NCBI GenBank assembly: GCA_036925085.1
Contig: JAUPFP010000001.1
Location: 16,338,842 to 16,402,841 of the forward strand
Reading direction: 5' to 3'
Length of the DNA: 64,000 bases
Source of the DNA: Brachycybe producta
Lineage: Eukaryota; Arthropoda; Diplopoda; Playtdesmida; Andrognathidae
A program made the position numbers and the translations under genes. The notes below the pieces were generated by a model. It made no database searches, was not told the DNA's origin, and saw only the letters and a list, made by a program, of their open reading frames with translations. Position 1 is the first letter of the stretch, and each line of letters opens with the position of its first letter. Below are positions 52,577-63,840 of this stretch, in pieces.

Positions 52577-53160
52577 TGGCAGCAACTCATAAGGCCAGTG
52601 AACATCTACTACCTGGGCCACTACGACCTGATGGAGGGGTTTCCACGCCTCTACATACCGGAAGAAGGATGCTACATCGTGGGGATGTCATACCACCTAC
52701 AACTCTCCATGGCCATCCTAGTGCCCTCCGGCAGGTACGTCAAGATCTACCAGTTTGCAGAGCAGCACATCACCCCGGCCTTTGGAGCCCTACAGTAGGC
52801 CTTCATCAATAGTCTTCTGGGGGTCCCGCTTGACGGAGCATACAACATCGCTCAAATGATCGTATGGAGCAACCGCACCACCTACCAGGCTGCCATCCTC
52901 TGGGTCGCTGTCTATAGTGTCCTTACCAGACAGCCCCAGCCCGGATGATCGCTGCAGATGCCACCATTTACCGACGTATTCTGGAATGTCTCTGGGGTTT
53001 TGAGAATAGATGGGGCACCACTCACCCACCCACACCACCCCGGGCTGCGGAGCCAGCTCCTTCAATCACCGTCAGACCCTCTGCAAGCTCTTCACGAATA
53101 CGTCTCGGCATGCACGTGTGCATGCAACCACCCAACGTGGGTGTAAGAAAAAAATAGTCA
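52577..53160 (+). pseudogene. Divergent ORF3 C-terminal domain (copy vi)
   Basis: Plus-strand frames LWQQLIRPVNIYYLGHYDLM and onward align in order with the C-terminal domain of ORF3 in A. LWQ...YHGYYRL matches LWQ...YLGHYDL. AILDVVGLDAG matches the MAILVPSGRYVKIYQFAEQ region. IQRLLGCDLGG matches INSLLGVPLDG. LVDLLTSRTLRTRPQ matches LWVAVYSVLTRQPQ. One stop (TAG after FGALQ, near 52796) interrupts it. Low identity with kept spacing suggests an old, separate lineage carrying the same gene. It sits inside the solo LTR at 52359-54340. Confidence 0.6.
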
Positions 53161-53466
53161 AAATATAAAAATTCATTGTAAATGCATGAGATTACTCGCT
53201 CCATTTCTCCATCGCATGTACCCCACTCTCCTTCAATAGGTGTTCACCACCCGGCGAACTTTTAATTTTAATTGTGATAACAATTGTGTTCTTTTTCAGC
53301 CTTTTCATACGTTAGAGGATGCTAGCACTTTTGTACCAGTGCCCTCTTTTAAATATACCTCTGTACATGGTGTGTCCACATCCACCCATGCTTCCCTGCT
53401 TGTGTAACTTCACCTTCCCCTTTTGGCTGAAGTACAAAGACATACTCCAAGCAAAGTTATGAGGTA

Positions 53467-53759
53467 TGTAACACCCAGCAACTCCCCTTCACACCGAAAC
53501 CATAGCCTGGGGTAAACAACTCGTGCTTGTCCCTCCCTCCTCTCTGACTCACATCGGACGCACATCGAAGTAGCGGAGTCATACACTTAGGACCATGGTC
53601 ACTTGGACCTGGTTACACCTCGTAGGTGTACACAGGTCCAAGGTATAAAAGGACCATGTTCCTCTTTGTCCGAGTCTTTATTCTTGCCTTTATCTTTGCC
53701 CTAAGTTTGTATTACGTCGAATCAATTCCGTACCACATCATCGGCATGAGGACGCAACA
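53467..53759 (+). mobile_element. Putative 3' LTR of the divergent element
   Basis: It begins TGTAACACCC directly after AAAGTTATGAGGTA, which resembles the polypurine tract of the main family. A TATA box GTATAAAAGG is at about 53642-53651. A possible end at GACGCAACA (53759) gives 293 bp. Boundaries are uncertain because there is no partner LTR. Confidence 0.5.
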
Positions 53760-54064
53760 TTAATTTAAACCGTTCATCTTTATAATCTTGCTGTTTTTTG
53801 ACAAAGATGAATAAAAGTGTTACAATGAGAAACATCCTTCTATTGGTAATTACATTCAGGAGAAGATGTACATCAGCGTCGACAGAAAGCAGGATGGCCA
53901 CCATCCTTCTGCATCGATTTCACCCCCATGCAGGAGGATGATTGTAATGCAACTCCATCCAGCTAATTTTGTGACTCGGATCTTCCTCGTGCGGGCACCG
54001 TGCGATTACAAGAAGAAATGAGCCGCAGAAAACACCATCTACAAGTTGGTAAAAATAGTGTCCA

Positions 54065-54340
54065 TGTCAAAAGCTCACAATTTACTCCACTTGGATGGTA
54101 AACTTCTCCAGCCAAGCCCCCATAAATACAAAACAAAGCCATTGAAACCTCCAGGCAACTCTACCTGGAGGGGACAGAGGACACTTCTGACCTCTCACCC
54201 ATCGAACTTAATGGTGAGAGGTCTGCTGGCACCAAATTGGCGTCCGCCCCAATAGCCTACTGTAGCTGTCAGGCAGACTACCATAGGCAGTTCGTCTGTT
54301 CTATCAATATTTTTCAAATAAAGCAGACCAGGTTGCCACA
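54065..54340 (-). mobile_element. Solo LTR (A family), right part
   Basis: It resumes the LTR interrupted at 52577, with CCAGCCAAGCCCCCATAAAT, hairpin CCTCCAGG/CCTGGAGG, TAGCTGTCAGGCAGAC, and the end GGTTGCCACA at 54340. It is followed by the ATAG duplication. Confidence 0.88.
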
Positions 54341-54344
54341 ATAG

Positions 54345-56007
54345 GCTTTTTTAAAAAAGCCCATCCTATTATGGTTTACGTTTATTTTAAAATTTAAAAA
54401 ATGTTTTTACGTGGGCTATCCAGACACTTGAATTTTAGTATTTGTATATAATAGTAAAATGTTACTAAGCTTTGAGCTTTACATTATAGAAAGTTACAAA
54501 CAAACAAGGAAAACTATATTAACTAGTAAGGTAGCCCGTTCTAGGATGGTAAAATTGTCAAAACATTGTCAACATTTACCCAATCATTGCCAAAATAATT
54601 TTTATTAATTCATTAAATAATTCATTTTTGGCGAATGTTCACCGACATTTTTACGAATGTTCGCCAAATTTTTGGTGAATGTTTGCCAAAGACACAAACC
54701 CACGAAAGGTGACAAAATACAGATGATTCTGCACACGATACAGAACTGATGACAAAACTTAACAAAACACCACTCGTAAACCAATGGAAATCACTCGAGA
54801 GTTGTTTCTTCATTTTGTTCTGTGAAAACAGCGACAATATGGAGAAGACACACAAACAAACAGAACAACAAACAAACACCGCCGTTTTATTCAGACATAA
54901 ACAAAACGAATAAAGAATGTAGGTGATATGATCATTAATTAATATATAGTTTTTCTTGTTTTTTTCACTAAGCTGGATATGTGGATAAGAGTAATGAGTT
55001 TTGCAAAAGCTATGACTCACCATGGATGGGCAGTGGTCCCCATGAGGTAAGAAGTGGAAACTGGTTAATTGCTTTTTGATAAACCCCATCTGAAGACCTT
55101 AATATTTTTGGATTGTTCGCTGGACCTGGTATTGTTGATTCAAAATGAAATGGCATATATCAGATATGACTTGAGAATATTGGTCCAGCTTTGATGTAGA
55201 GGAAGGAGTTGCTACTAAAACAGTGGAGGTACATTGTTTGTAGAATCTTGTATTAGTATGAGAGGGGAGACAATTGTTTGAAGAGAAGCTGCAAAGAAAA
55301 TATGTTGGAATTCACATCACCGGGCACTGTGGCAAAGGTATAAAGGAGAGATTTGTAATGTGAGCCACTCTCCAGAGGCAAGTGCACAAAGAAATAAATT
55401 ATAAAACCTGGATAGACTGGATGACCTGGTCATGCTGACCTGTCATGGCTATGTGCTTATAGTTGGCTAATTTACCCTGTATTGCAAATGTGGTACAAAG
55501 AGCTTTGGCTTGATCTGTTAAGTTTTTAAACAATGATATGACAACCTGGTCTGCACTTACCAGCCACATGGCTGGTGCAAACAAATTCCTGGTGGCCATC
55601 TGCTCATTACTATGGTAAGACAATAGTTGACTGCCATCTTGTGTCCAGTATGAATCTCTCCCTGGGGAACCAGTGTGATAACAAGGTGAAAGGTTGTTTC
55701 ATTCACAGGTGCTGCACCAGATGGTGTCATGGAGGAATGTTACACCTCAACTTTGTATAAAGTCAATACCCAGGCTGCACACGAAAAAAGTGCTGGATCT
55801 CTAACAGTCCCAGCCAAAGCTTGACCAGCAGTAGTATTGTACATAATTTGTCATTTTCAGTACGTGTAAATGAACATATTTTAATCGTTTTGTTTATTGG
55901 TCAATGCTTTCGAGAACAATCTTTCATTTGGTCTCCGACTTCTTGGGTTACTGGTATTTTATGTCTTACTGTCATCATCTTCTGCCGGCAAAACTTGTCA
56001 TGGGACA
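54345..56007. other. Intron 4 DNA without recognised genes
   Basis: Mostly AT-rich. GCGAATGTTC words recur at about 54630, 54653 and 54677, and also near 5512, hinting at another small repeat family. Frames around 55400-55760 look like no known protein. Confidence 0.4.
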
Positions 56008-56726
56008 TGTAACAACCCGGCTGGTCACCACAACACCCTGGTAAAACCGAACCATCATACAAGTCGCTGACTCCCTCGGGGCGGGTCGAAGTGCTGGCTA
56101 GCCCTCCTTTTGTACCATCCGCGTCCTGGGTGACGCCGGTCGGAAGTCGAACTCCCCGTAGATCGACGGACAAATGGCCGACGAACAGACAGAATTCATG
56201 GTTAATTCCCATTGGACCTTACCGTGGATAAGACGCGAAGTACCGGCCGATAACGACAGAAATATGACAGTCCGTTGCCGGTTTAACCCCACCAGAAACC
56301 CCCACTTTCCCTGCGGTAACTTCCCCAGTAAAGAATTGTACACGGACACCAGTGTGTAATGTTTAAGTAAAAGATAATTTATTGAATAGAACAAATGACT
56401 TACTATTAATGCAATAACTCTACTTTTTAATTCAACCAGCAGGAAAACAAGCAAATGCATAAAGAGCACAAAGAAGAGATGAATGGTGGCCATCTTGTCC
56501 ACCCACAAACACATGGTACATCCTCCTTGCTTAAGGGTCTAAAACACACTGCCCAGTATATAATGGAGCTACCCATTATATACTCCCCCAGGCTGCTCCA
56601 CCTGGGAGTGGACAGTGACCCTTGCAGGCCTTTTTGTCGTCTGCTGGGCGGCCTACTACAGGCGCCTTGCAGATGACACCAGGAGTTTAGTCTGCTCCCA
56701 AAAAGGACCAAAATTGGTTCGTCACA
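56008..56726 (-). mobile_element. 3' LTR of another decayed gypsy element
   Basis: 719 bp, TGTAACAACCCGGCTGGTC...GGTTCGTCACA. Minus-strand TATATAAT near 56575-56582 lies beside the CCCCCAGG/CCTGGGAG hairpin. AATAAA-type signal near 56378. Joined on the right to AATCCTCTCAACTT and the PPT-side hairpin, so it is the 3' LTR of a minus-strand element. Confidence 0.9.
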
Positions 56727-58835
56727 ATCCTCTCAACTTTTCTGATCCACCCCGGGATCAGGTCAGTCGAGCCAGCAAGGATTGCTCCTGTGACCCCACT
56801 CAGTTTCAGACTGACTTCATCTGTGGTGGAATCGTCAGAGCTACCCACCACAGGCACATCTGGGTGTTCCTAAACCCGACTCCGATATCGAAGACAGTCC
56901 CTCTGAGCCTTGCTTCGCAAGAGTGGCAAGCTGCAGACGCTGTTGTAGGTCCCGACTTGTTAGAAGATCCACAACGGCAGCTGCAGGATCAGACATGCTC
57001 CCTCGTATCGGTTGGGGGGGAACGCATTCCCCACCCATATCTTCCAAGAGGCATCCAAGGAGATGCTGGACGTATGGTGCCGCGAGCTGGACTACATGCA
57101 CTAGTCCAGCACCTGTCCCCACTACGTCCAAAATTGAGTAGCATCTCCTTACCGGGTTGATGACTAGCTACACCGGATAATCTCTACCGCCAAATAACAC
57201 ATCACATGGCAAATGACAGCAATGATGGTGCCCACAGGACTGGGAGTGACTCCCAGACGATAGTACCCGTGGTATTGGTACCCCTCCATTTCCGGCTGGT
57301 CTTGCCACAGACCAAGCTGGTTATTCATAAAGACCTCTCCTCTGAATACGGAGGCTGAGCACCAAAGTTTCTACCCTAGCCCACGGGCTGGGAAGACCTG
57401 GCTCGTTCTTCCGGTCCGAGGGTCGCAAAGACCCCCTCGTGAGGACCCGGAGAGGACCCTTCCATCGGAAGGCACGGGACCACGTTTGGTGCGAATACTA
57501 ACTGGCCCTGCCGGGCTAAAGGTGAGCTGACCCGGTGGAGAGTTCCCACCGACCGAACTGACAAGTTTGGTACCGCAACCATCTATGGGAGGACGGAGGC
57601 ATGCCAAGAACATCTCGCATGGGCCTAACATCCGCCCGTGCCTTCAAAACCTGATGGGTATGGTCTTGTTGGTTCCCGGCTGACACGGTCGCACTGTGTC
57701 GGGACTCCTCATTCGTCCTGACATTTCCGCCACCAAGGGCCTCTGATCTTGCCGCTTGAACCTGGTTCTACTGCAAGCGGTCCTCCTTGCTCCATCTTCC
57801 TTTGGGAAAGCCGGCCGGGCCTCCAGAAGAGGTCTTGGCTTTCTTTCCCACTGGTGGGGTGAATGGGCGGGGACGTTTCTGTTCCTGACCACAACTAGCG
57901 GGAGTGCTCTTTCTGGGAGCGGAAGGAGAAGGCTGATTGGCCTTCTTTTCCGGCCTTCGGTTCCTCTTGGGGGTTCCTGACCGCCAACTTGAACAGCCCG
58001 CCACCACCTCGGGCAGACCCGAGACTGGTGGAGGGTTGATGGGCCAGACAGCACCTGGAACCACCTCAGGATGAGCTAGAGTCTCAGGGAGAAGACCCAC
58101 TGCCGGCGTAAACTTTGCCATGGCAGCTTCCTTCTCCTTTAGCTGAGACTCCGCCAGAGCTTTCATCCTAGCAGTGTACCTAGCAGCACAGGACTTTTTC
58201 TTGGTTTTTGTAACTGTCCTTACGGTACTGCTGCGTAGTGAACTCCCCAACGTAGTAGCGTTTCCTATCCGCCATCAGGAAACCTGACTGCGTCTGGTAC
58301 TTCGTTCTTTTGTCCAGCTGATCAACTCGGTCCTCTTCAGCTTTCCCCGTAGGGTCAAGGTCTAGAGGACTCTCTTGAGCGGTGGGAGTACCCTCCCAGG
58401 ATCCAGTCATGGACCGTTTACCCAGGGATGCCTTTCCTCGCTTCAGACTCCGAAGAGTCCTCTGAAGAGAGGATTCACTGGCCTCTCCACTGCCGAGAGA
58501 TGTGCACCACGGAATCCTCCGTGGTGTCCATCCCTGCCTTCGTGTCTATGACAAGGGTATCTCCCAAGGAGGTATTCCTGCTTTCCTCAGACAGGCTAGC
58601 TGGCTTTGGTCCGCCGGAGTCCCGAGCTTTGTCGGTGAGGTGGCTACCAAACTGGTATTCGCCTCTCCGACAAATGTGCTCGCCCCCACTGGCTCACCAA
58701 CCGCCAGAATCTCCATGGCTCCCAACTTAATTGTCGCCCTCGGTGATTCCACGGTGGGAGTTGGTGTCAACCGTCCTCACACGGACCCAAAATGCAGAGG
58801 GGTCCGGTGGACGGCTGAGCCACCGTGGCCACTGT
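56727..58835 (-). pseudogene. Decayed ORF3 (copy v)
   Basis: C-terminal part 56841-57131 reads DVVGTGAGL, VQHLLGCLLED, VVDLLTSRDLQ. The centre (57644-58250) has SCAARYTARMKALAESQLKEKE. Frame 58180-58410 has GFLMADRKRYYVGEFTTQQY. Frame 58546-58770 matches GAMEIPAVGEPV of element B as GAMEILAVGEPV. Frame changes are frequent. Similarity to ORF3 ends near 58835, where a different element begins. Confidence 0.85.
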
Positions 58836-58839
58836 GGGC

Positions 58840-59330
58840 GGTGCGGCCGGTTGTGGTGGTTCGGAGGCTGCAGACTTCGTGCTATCAGATGTGCCAGCGA
58901 TTGACCTGGCGTTGCGCAAGGCGGAGCGGGCCATGTCGCGGGCTTGCTGACGCTATCGGTTTGAGGCTGATCTTTTACTCAGAGCCTCCGTTGCTTTGCC
59001 GCTACCTGGGGGAAGACTCAGTGCTTCCCGTGAATCGCCTCCCTCCCGCATTATGTCTTGCAGGAGGTCTGTAATGGCCTTCTGCTTCCTCAAAAAGGCG
59101 GCACGATCAGCGGAAGGTGGAGGCATTGGGGGCACGTCAGTAGACTTTCCAGGAGTACGACCCGGAGGTGGCAGAGGAGAGCGGTACAGGGCCAGATTTG
59201 TCGGGCCCCCATACACGTGGCGACGGTCGGGGTCCAGTTGGATGTGCAGGTCCTGTTGAATTGGCATGGCCCTTCGGTCGAAGTCATTGCACGGCGGAGG
59301 GCCGTGTCGGAGGAGCTGTGCTGCCCCTGT
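58840..59330 (-). pseudogene. Possible gag-side fragment of a second gypsy lineage
   Basis: A minus-strand frame (58953-59267, 105 codons) is Pro-rich with a helical segment FLRKQKAITDLLQDIMREGG. I do not recognise a domain. Its place beside, and same orientation as, the protease and zinc-knuckle pieces at 60.2-61.3 kb suggests it belongs to that lineage. Confidence 0.35.
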
Positions 59331-59339
59331 TGACTTCTA

Positions 59340-60178
59340 TCGGGTTGATGTCAGGATTGAGGTTGGGAACATGTGGTGGAGAGCAGTGTGGCGAGAGGTG
59401 CCGATCCAGTTCTTATCAGGTGGGTCCCCGTTTATTTTTTAAATCCCTCCTGAGGGAGAAGGGTCGTTATTTTCTTTCTCACCGAGTTGTGAAGTTGCCC
59501 ATTAACTCTCCCCTCTCCCTCTTTTTAATGTCTTTTTTTTGGTAAAACAAATAAACACTGGACAATAAGGTCAATAGGCGTTTTCCTTTGAAGTCTATGA
59601 GGTGTGCATTGATTCGGCCCCCAGACATTATTCTCCGTGACGTTATTTTTCTATATTAACTGTCGGGGTCACTGACATCCATCCATAGGAAGAGAACATG
59701 GTATGTAGTTATTCTCATGCCCCTTTTATGGTACTTTATTTATTTTTATGGACATCCTTGACTCATTATCGTGTTTTATTGGGTGCACCACGTGGTTGAC
59801 AGTTATTTTGAAGGCCACGTGGTTCCAGTGTAGTTATTGCAGTGGTTGCCAATATGTAAATATAGGCGGCCATGTTGAAAAATTAGAAGTGTGAGAATTT
59901 TTAAAGTTTTGGTGATATTTGAGTGTTTATGGAAGTTGTTTATGTGTGAGGTTATTTATTCATTGGGGTGTTCCTTTTACCCCCTCCCCCACCTTTTGAC
60001 AACTGTCCTCAGTTCTCTCAAATTCCTTCTGCTTTTCTATTGTTATTTGATGAGTTATAGTGCTTATATCTATGGTTATAGAATAAATACTACTTGATTA
60101 TCGTTTCTTTGTCGTATTAGGTGTCTTGCTAGCGTTGGTGGCCAACCGCAGATCGACCTCACTTCCGGAGTAGAGGTT
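59340..60178. other. Non-coding, possibly LTR-like
   Basis: AT-rich with TGTCGGGGTCACTGACATCC (59661) and AATAAA near 60082 on +. This could be an LTR of the second lineage in the opposite sense, but neither end nor partner can be confirmed. Confidence 0.3.
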
Positions 60179-60841
60179 TTATACTGCCCCAGAGGCATTG
60201 TTAGATTTATCGAAAGCCTCTGAGGTCTGTCTCAGAGCCCATCCGATGTGTGCTTCTATGCATTTTTGTCTGAGTGTGGACTCGAAGAGGTCGTCCTCTA
60301 AGTATACTTTGTTAGTGGCCATGGATACAGTGAGGTGTAAAGCTCGGCCTAAGATAGCCTCGGGCTGGCCGGCAATCACCAGCAGGTGCCCTCGCAGTGT
60401 GGGCACCCAGCTGAACCACTGCGGCGAGTCATCCTTCCAGTGATTTTTAGGCCCCCCACAAACTGAATATTGGGCGGAATTAACTGGCTCGATTTTGAAT
60501 TTGTGTTTCTGTGCGAGTGCGACTGAGATGACACCGCCCATAGCTCCGGTGTCCGCAAGCATACGTATAACTTCTCCATTGATAGTGACGGCGATGCGCG
60601 GAATTCTGTCGCTAGCATCGTAGTCTTCGATTTCCTGAGACGTGCAGCTGTCTACCAGCTGGTTGTATACCTTCTCCATGAGTTTCCGGCAGCAGGAGTG
60701 GCCTTTCCTCGGTGGTTGGGTGCCTGGAGCCATGACGGCTACCGTTTTGTTTTCACGGCACCCTTCGATTTCCATGTATGTTGAAAGGACGTCAAGCGTG
60801 CCCTGCCATGTTATCAGCTCGGCCGAGGTCCATGCTTGCAT
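60179..60841 (-). pseudogene. Gypsy-type aspartic protease region (piece D1)
   Basis: 220 codons. IPRIAVTINGEVIRMLADTG contains the active-site triad DTG, then VISVALAQKHKFKIEP and ILGRALHLTVSM as second core, then NKVYLEDDLFESTLRQKCIE. It is similar in order to the protease region of piece D2 (62641-63840). It ends at 60179 with no RT following on this side. Confidence 0.75.
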
Positions 60842-60874
60842 GGGAGTTCGGTCGATTACATGATCTCGGGATTG

Positions 60875-61340
60875 TCAGAACTGTCTGTCGGGTGTTTCGT
60901 GAGGTGGTGCCTTTCCGGTTGAAACTGGAGCTGGTAGAGGGATCTTGTGGATTTGTTCCCCTAATCGGATCAATGCGAACTCAGCTCCGTTTTCGGTTAT
61001 CACGTCCGCTTCGGGCACCTCCTCGGTGTCGTAATCGGTGATTGGTTCTCCAAACTGCTTGATGGTGATCTTTTTTGGCTGGCGGCACTCCCAGAGGAAA
61101 TGGCCAAACTTCCCACAATTATAACACATTGACTTGCTCTTGTCAAACGTGCGAGTGGTGTCTTGTTTGGTGTCCGTTGTAGAGTGCCGCCCGAGTTAGT
61201 AGTAGCAGTTTGGTTCGGCTTTTTATCGTGCCTAGAACAATGTGTATGGTCTTTAGAGCTGGCGGTTGTGCCTGCTCTTTATCGGTCTTCGATGCTTCTT
61301 TACCAGCTTGTGCGCCAGATGCAGCTTTGGATTCCATCGG
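60875..61340 (-). pseudogene. Gag nucleocapsid end (piece D1)
   Basis: CYNCGKFGHFLWEC is a classic CCHC zinc knuckle (C-X2-C-X4-H-X4-C; about 61086-61128). Lys/Gln-rich sequence lies upstream (61143-61358) and an acidic linker downstream, leading into the protease at 60841. The frames are broken between the parts. Confidence 0.75.
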
Positions 61341-61344
61341 CCAT

Positions 61345-61430
61345 TCACTTACACACACATTTACAGGTGCCTAGCAGACGACCATGGGAATTTAGTTTTA
61401 CTCACAAAGGAGCAAAACTGGGTCATCACA
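61345..61430 (-). mobile_element. LTR end fragment of the main family
   Basis: TACAGGTGCCTAGCAGACGACCATGGG through GGAGCAAAACTGGGTCATCACA matches the last 85 bp of the solo LTR at 2275-2358. It lies exactly between piece D1 and piece D2, cutting D2 inside RNase H. Confidence 0.8.
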
Positions 61431-62640
61431 GGATGTCCCCAATGCCGTATGCAGATGCATCGGTATGCATTCTGATTTCAGCATCCGTGTTATAGATAGC
61501 CAGAACCGGTGCAGTGACGAGCTTAGTCTTCAACAAGGTGAATGCTGCCTCTCTGTCGATCGTTCATAAAAAGGGCAACCCTTTCGTAGTCATATCCGTG
61601 AGTGGTTTGGCGATGTGGGCAAAGTTGGTGATAAAGCACCGATAGAAACCGGCCGTACCCAAAAATCGCTTCACCTTTTTGACATTAGTAGGAGCTGCAA
61701 AGTCGGAGATGGCAACCACTTTTCGCGGGTCTGGGCGTACTCCTGCTTCTGAGATGGCAACCACTTTTCGCGGGTCTGGACATACTCCTGCTTCTGAGAT
61801 GGCAACCACTTTTCGCGGGTCTGGACGTACTCCGGCTTCTGAGATGATATGTCTCAGATAGATGACTTCTTCGAATCCGAAGAAACTCTTGTCGGGGTGA
61901 AGCTTCAACCCCGCCTCTCTCAGAAGTCTCAGGACACAGTCCAACCTCTATAAATTGTTCAAACGTCACGCCGAACACGATGTCGTCTAGATAGACCAGA
62001 CAGGTCTCGCATTTCTGGCCAGCCAACAGGATGTCTAGGGCGCGCTGCATCGTAGCAGGGGCATTACACAAACCGAAGGGCATTCGATTGAATTTGAATA
62101 GTCCACCCGGCGTGATGAATGCCGTCTTTTCCCTGTCCTTTATCGACCTCAAACTGCCAGTAACCAGAGATCATGTCGAGGATCTCGAAAATTCTCGACC
62201 CACGAAGCGAGTCTAGAGTATCATCAATTCGGGGTAGTGGATAATTGTCTGGTTTAGTGATGTCATTCAGGCGCCTATAGTCAACACAGAAACGCCATTG
62301 TCCATCCTTCTTCGCCAAGACTACTGGTGAAGCATAAGGAGACTTGGATGGGCTAGCCACTCCTGTCTCGAGCATTTCCTCAATCATTTTCCTGATGATC
62401 TCCCGCTGCTCGGGGCCGCTCCTTCGGAGGGGATCCCGTACGGGGACATGATCGCCAGTGTCGATCCGGTGCTCGGTTAGTTTGGTACATCCAAGTTCTG
62501 ATGTTTCCAGAGCGAAGACATCTCGATAGGATCTCAAAAGATCCATTAGAATGCGCCTCTGGCCATTATGTAGTTTAGGCCCGAGTTGCATTGCTTCATC
62601 GAATCTAGCGCCTGACTTTTGTCATTATTGGTTCAGCGTT
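61431..62640 (-). pseudogene. pol: Gypsy-type RT and RNase H start (piece D2)
   Basis: From right to left: linker and RT N-terminus (62064-62591: VRDPLRRSGPEQREIIRKMI, SPYASPVVLAKKDGQWRFCVD, FEILDMISGYWQFEV); RT palm (FNRMPFGLCNAPATMQRALD, CLVYLDDIVFG near 61970-62000, one residue shorter than the usual YLDDIIVFG); thumb with a triplicated 15-residue unit (61706-61840); FLGTAGFYRCFI; and RNase H beginning MHTDASAYGIG near 61445, where it is cut by the LTR fragment. Frameshifts occur near 61950 and 62120. Confidence 0.88.
61706..61840 (-). repeat. In-frame 45-bp triplication within RT
   Basis: Units start at 61706, 61751 and 61796 on + (each GAGATGGCAACCACTTTTCG...), spacing exactly 45 bp, with one or two differences between units. 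In the coding sense each unit encodes ISEAGVRPDPRKVVA (15 residues, C for R in one). Related RTs have one copy. Confidence 0.95.
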
Positions 62641-63840
62641 CTAAGTCGCTTTTACTTCAACCGTTTCAAGGCAGTAGTCTTTCTGTATATGGGCTATTAC
62701 TTCAACCGAGGCGAGGGTCAATGGTTTCGTGGTGGTGTTCAGGACTTCGACCAAGAAGCTGTTGCTGTTACGGCCCTGCATCACGCCGGAAGCCACACAG
62801 ACTCCCCTCAGGGCTCGCAGCTTCTCATCGGAAGCGACCACGAAAAGGTCTTGGTCCATGAGGATTCTAGAGGCCTCCACCTCCACTAGTGCTGTCCCTC
62901 GACCAATGAGTTGTGTTAGCCCTTTGACTACCAGATGCTCGTTTGGCTGTTGTATAATCTTGACTTCGATGGGAGCGATGACCGTCTCCCCAAGAGTGGC
63001 TGGAGTTATTTCTTCTAAGGCACTCTTGACGTACGCTTCAATACACTGCCTTCGGAGTGCGGACTCAAAGAGGTCGTCTTCTAAGTAGACTTTATTGGTA
63101 TGCATGGACACAAGGAGCTTCAAGGCCCGACCCAAGTCTCGGCCTAAGATGGTGTCGGGTGGGCCGGCGATAACCAGCAAACGACCAGTGACAGATTGGT
63201 TGGCCATTTCCACGGTAGCGGATATCTGCCCTGTCACGGTGATAGTGGCTCCCCCCACTCCCTCAATCCTAGGAGGACGGGCCAATGGCTCGATGTGGAG
63301 TTGGAGCCGCTTTGCCAGGCTATCGGTGATGACGCTGCCATGAGCTCTGGTGTCCACAATCATGCGGACCTCCTTTCCATTAACGGTGAGAGTGATTCTT
63401 GGACTGTCATCACTGACACTGTGGTTTCCGATCTCCTTGAGCATACAAGTATTTTTCAATTGTCGGTAAAGATCTTTCAGCATTCGGCGGCAACAAGGGC
63501 GTCCTTGTAGTGAATACCCGCCACCAGTGGTTAGTATGGCAACCATTTCGTTGTTGGCATACCCCAACGTAGTGGCGGCGATGTTGAGGACCTCCAGGAT
63601 GCCATGCCAGTTAGCAAGATCGTCCATCTCCCAAGTTGACTCTGGAATCTGATCGATCATCATTATTGGTATGTTGGCCGAAGCGCTGATGTCATGATTG
63701 GTATTTGCAGGAGGCGGGTCTGATACAGTGGGCGTAATACCAGAATCAGCATCGGATGCCTCCCTTGTAAGATCGTAGGTTGGGTACACGTATTGATGTT
63801 CTGTACGCTCGTAGTTTCTATAGCATGGTACCAGGTACAC
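62641..63840 (-). pseudogene. Gypsy-type protease region (piece D2)
   Basis: 399 codons open. SPRITLTVNGKEVRMIVDTR aligns with the D1 protease, but the catalytic DTG reads DTR (Gly to Arg; about 63339-63360), which should abolish activity. It continues ITDSLAKRLQLHIEPL, TGRLLVIAGPPDTILGRDLG and NKVYLEDDLFESALRRQCIE, then a beta-rich pre-RT linker. It stops at 62641, just before the RT frame begins at 62591, which needs a frame change. Confidence 0.78.
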
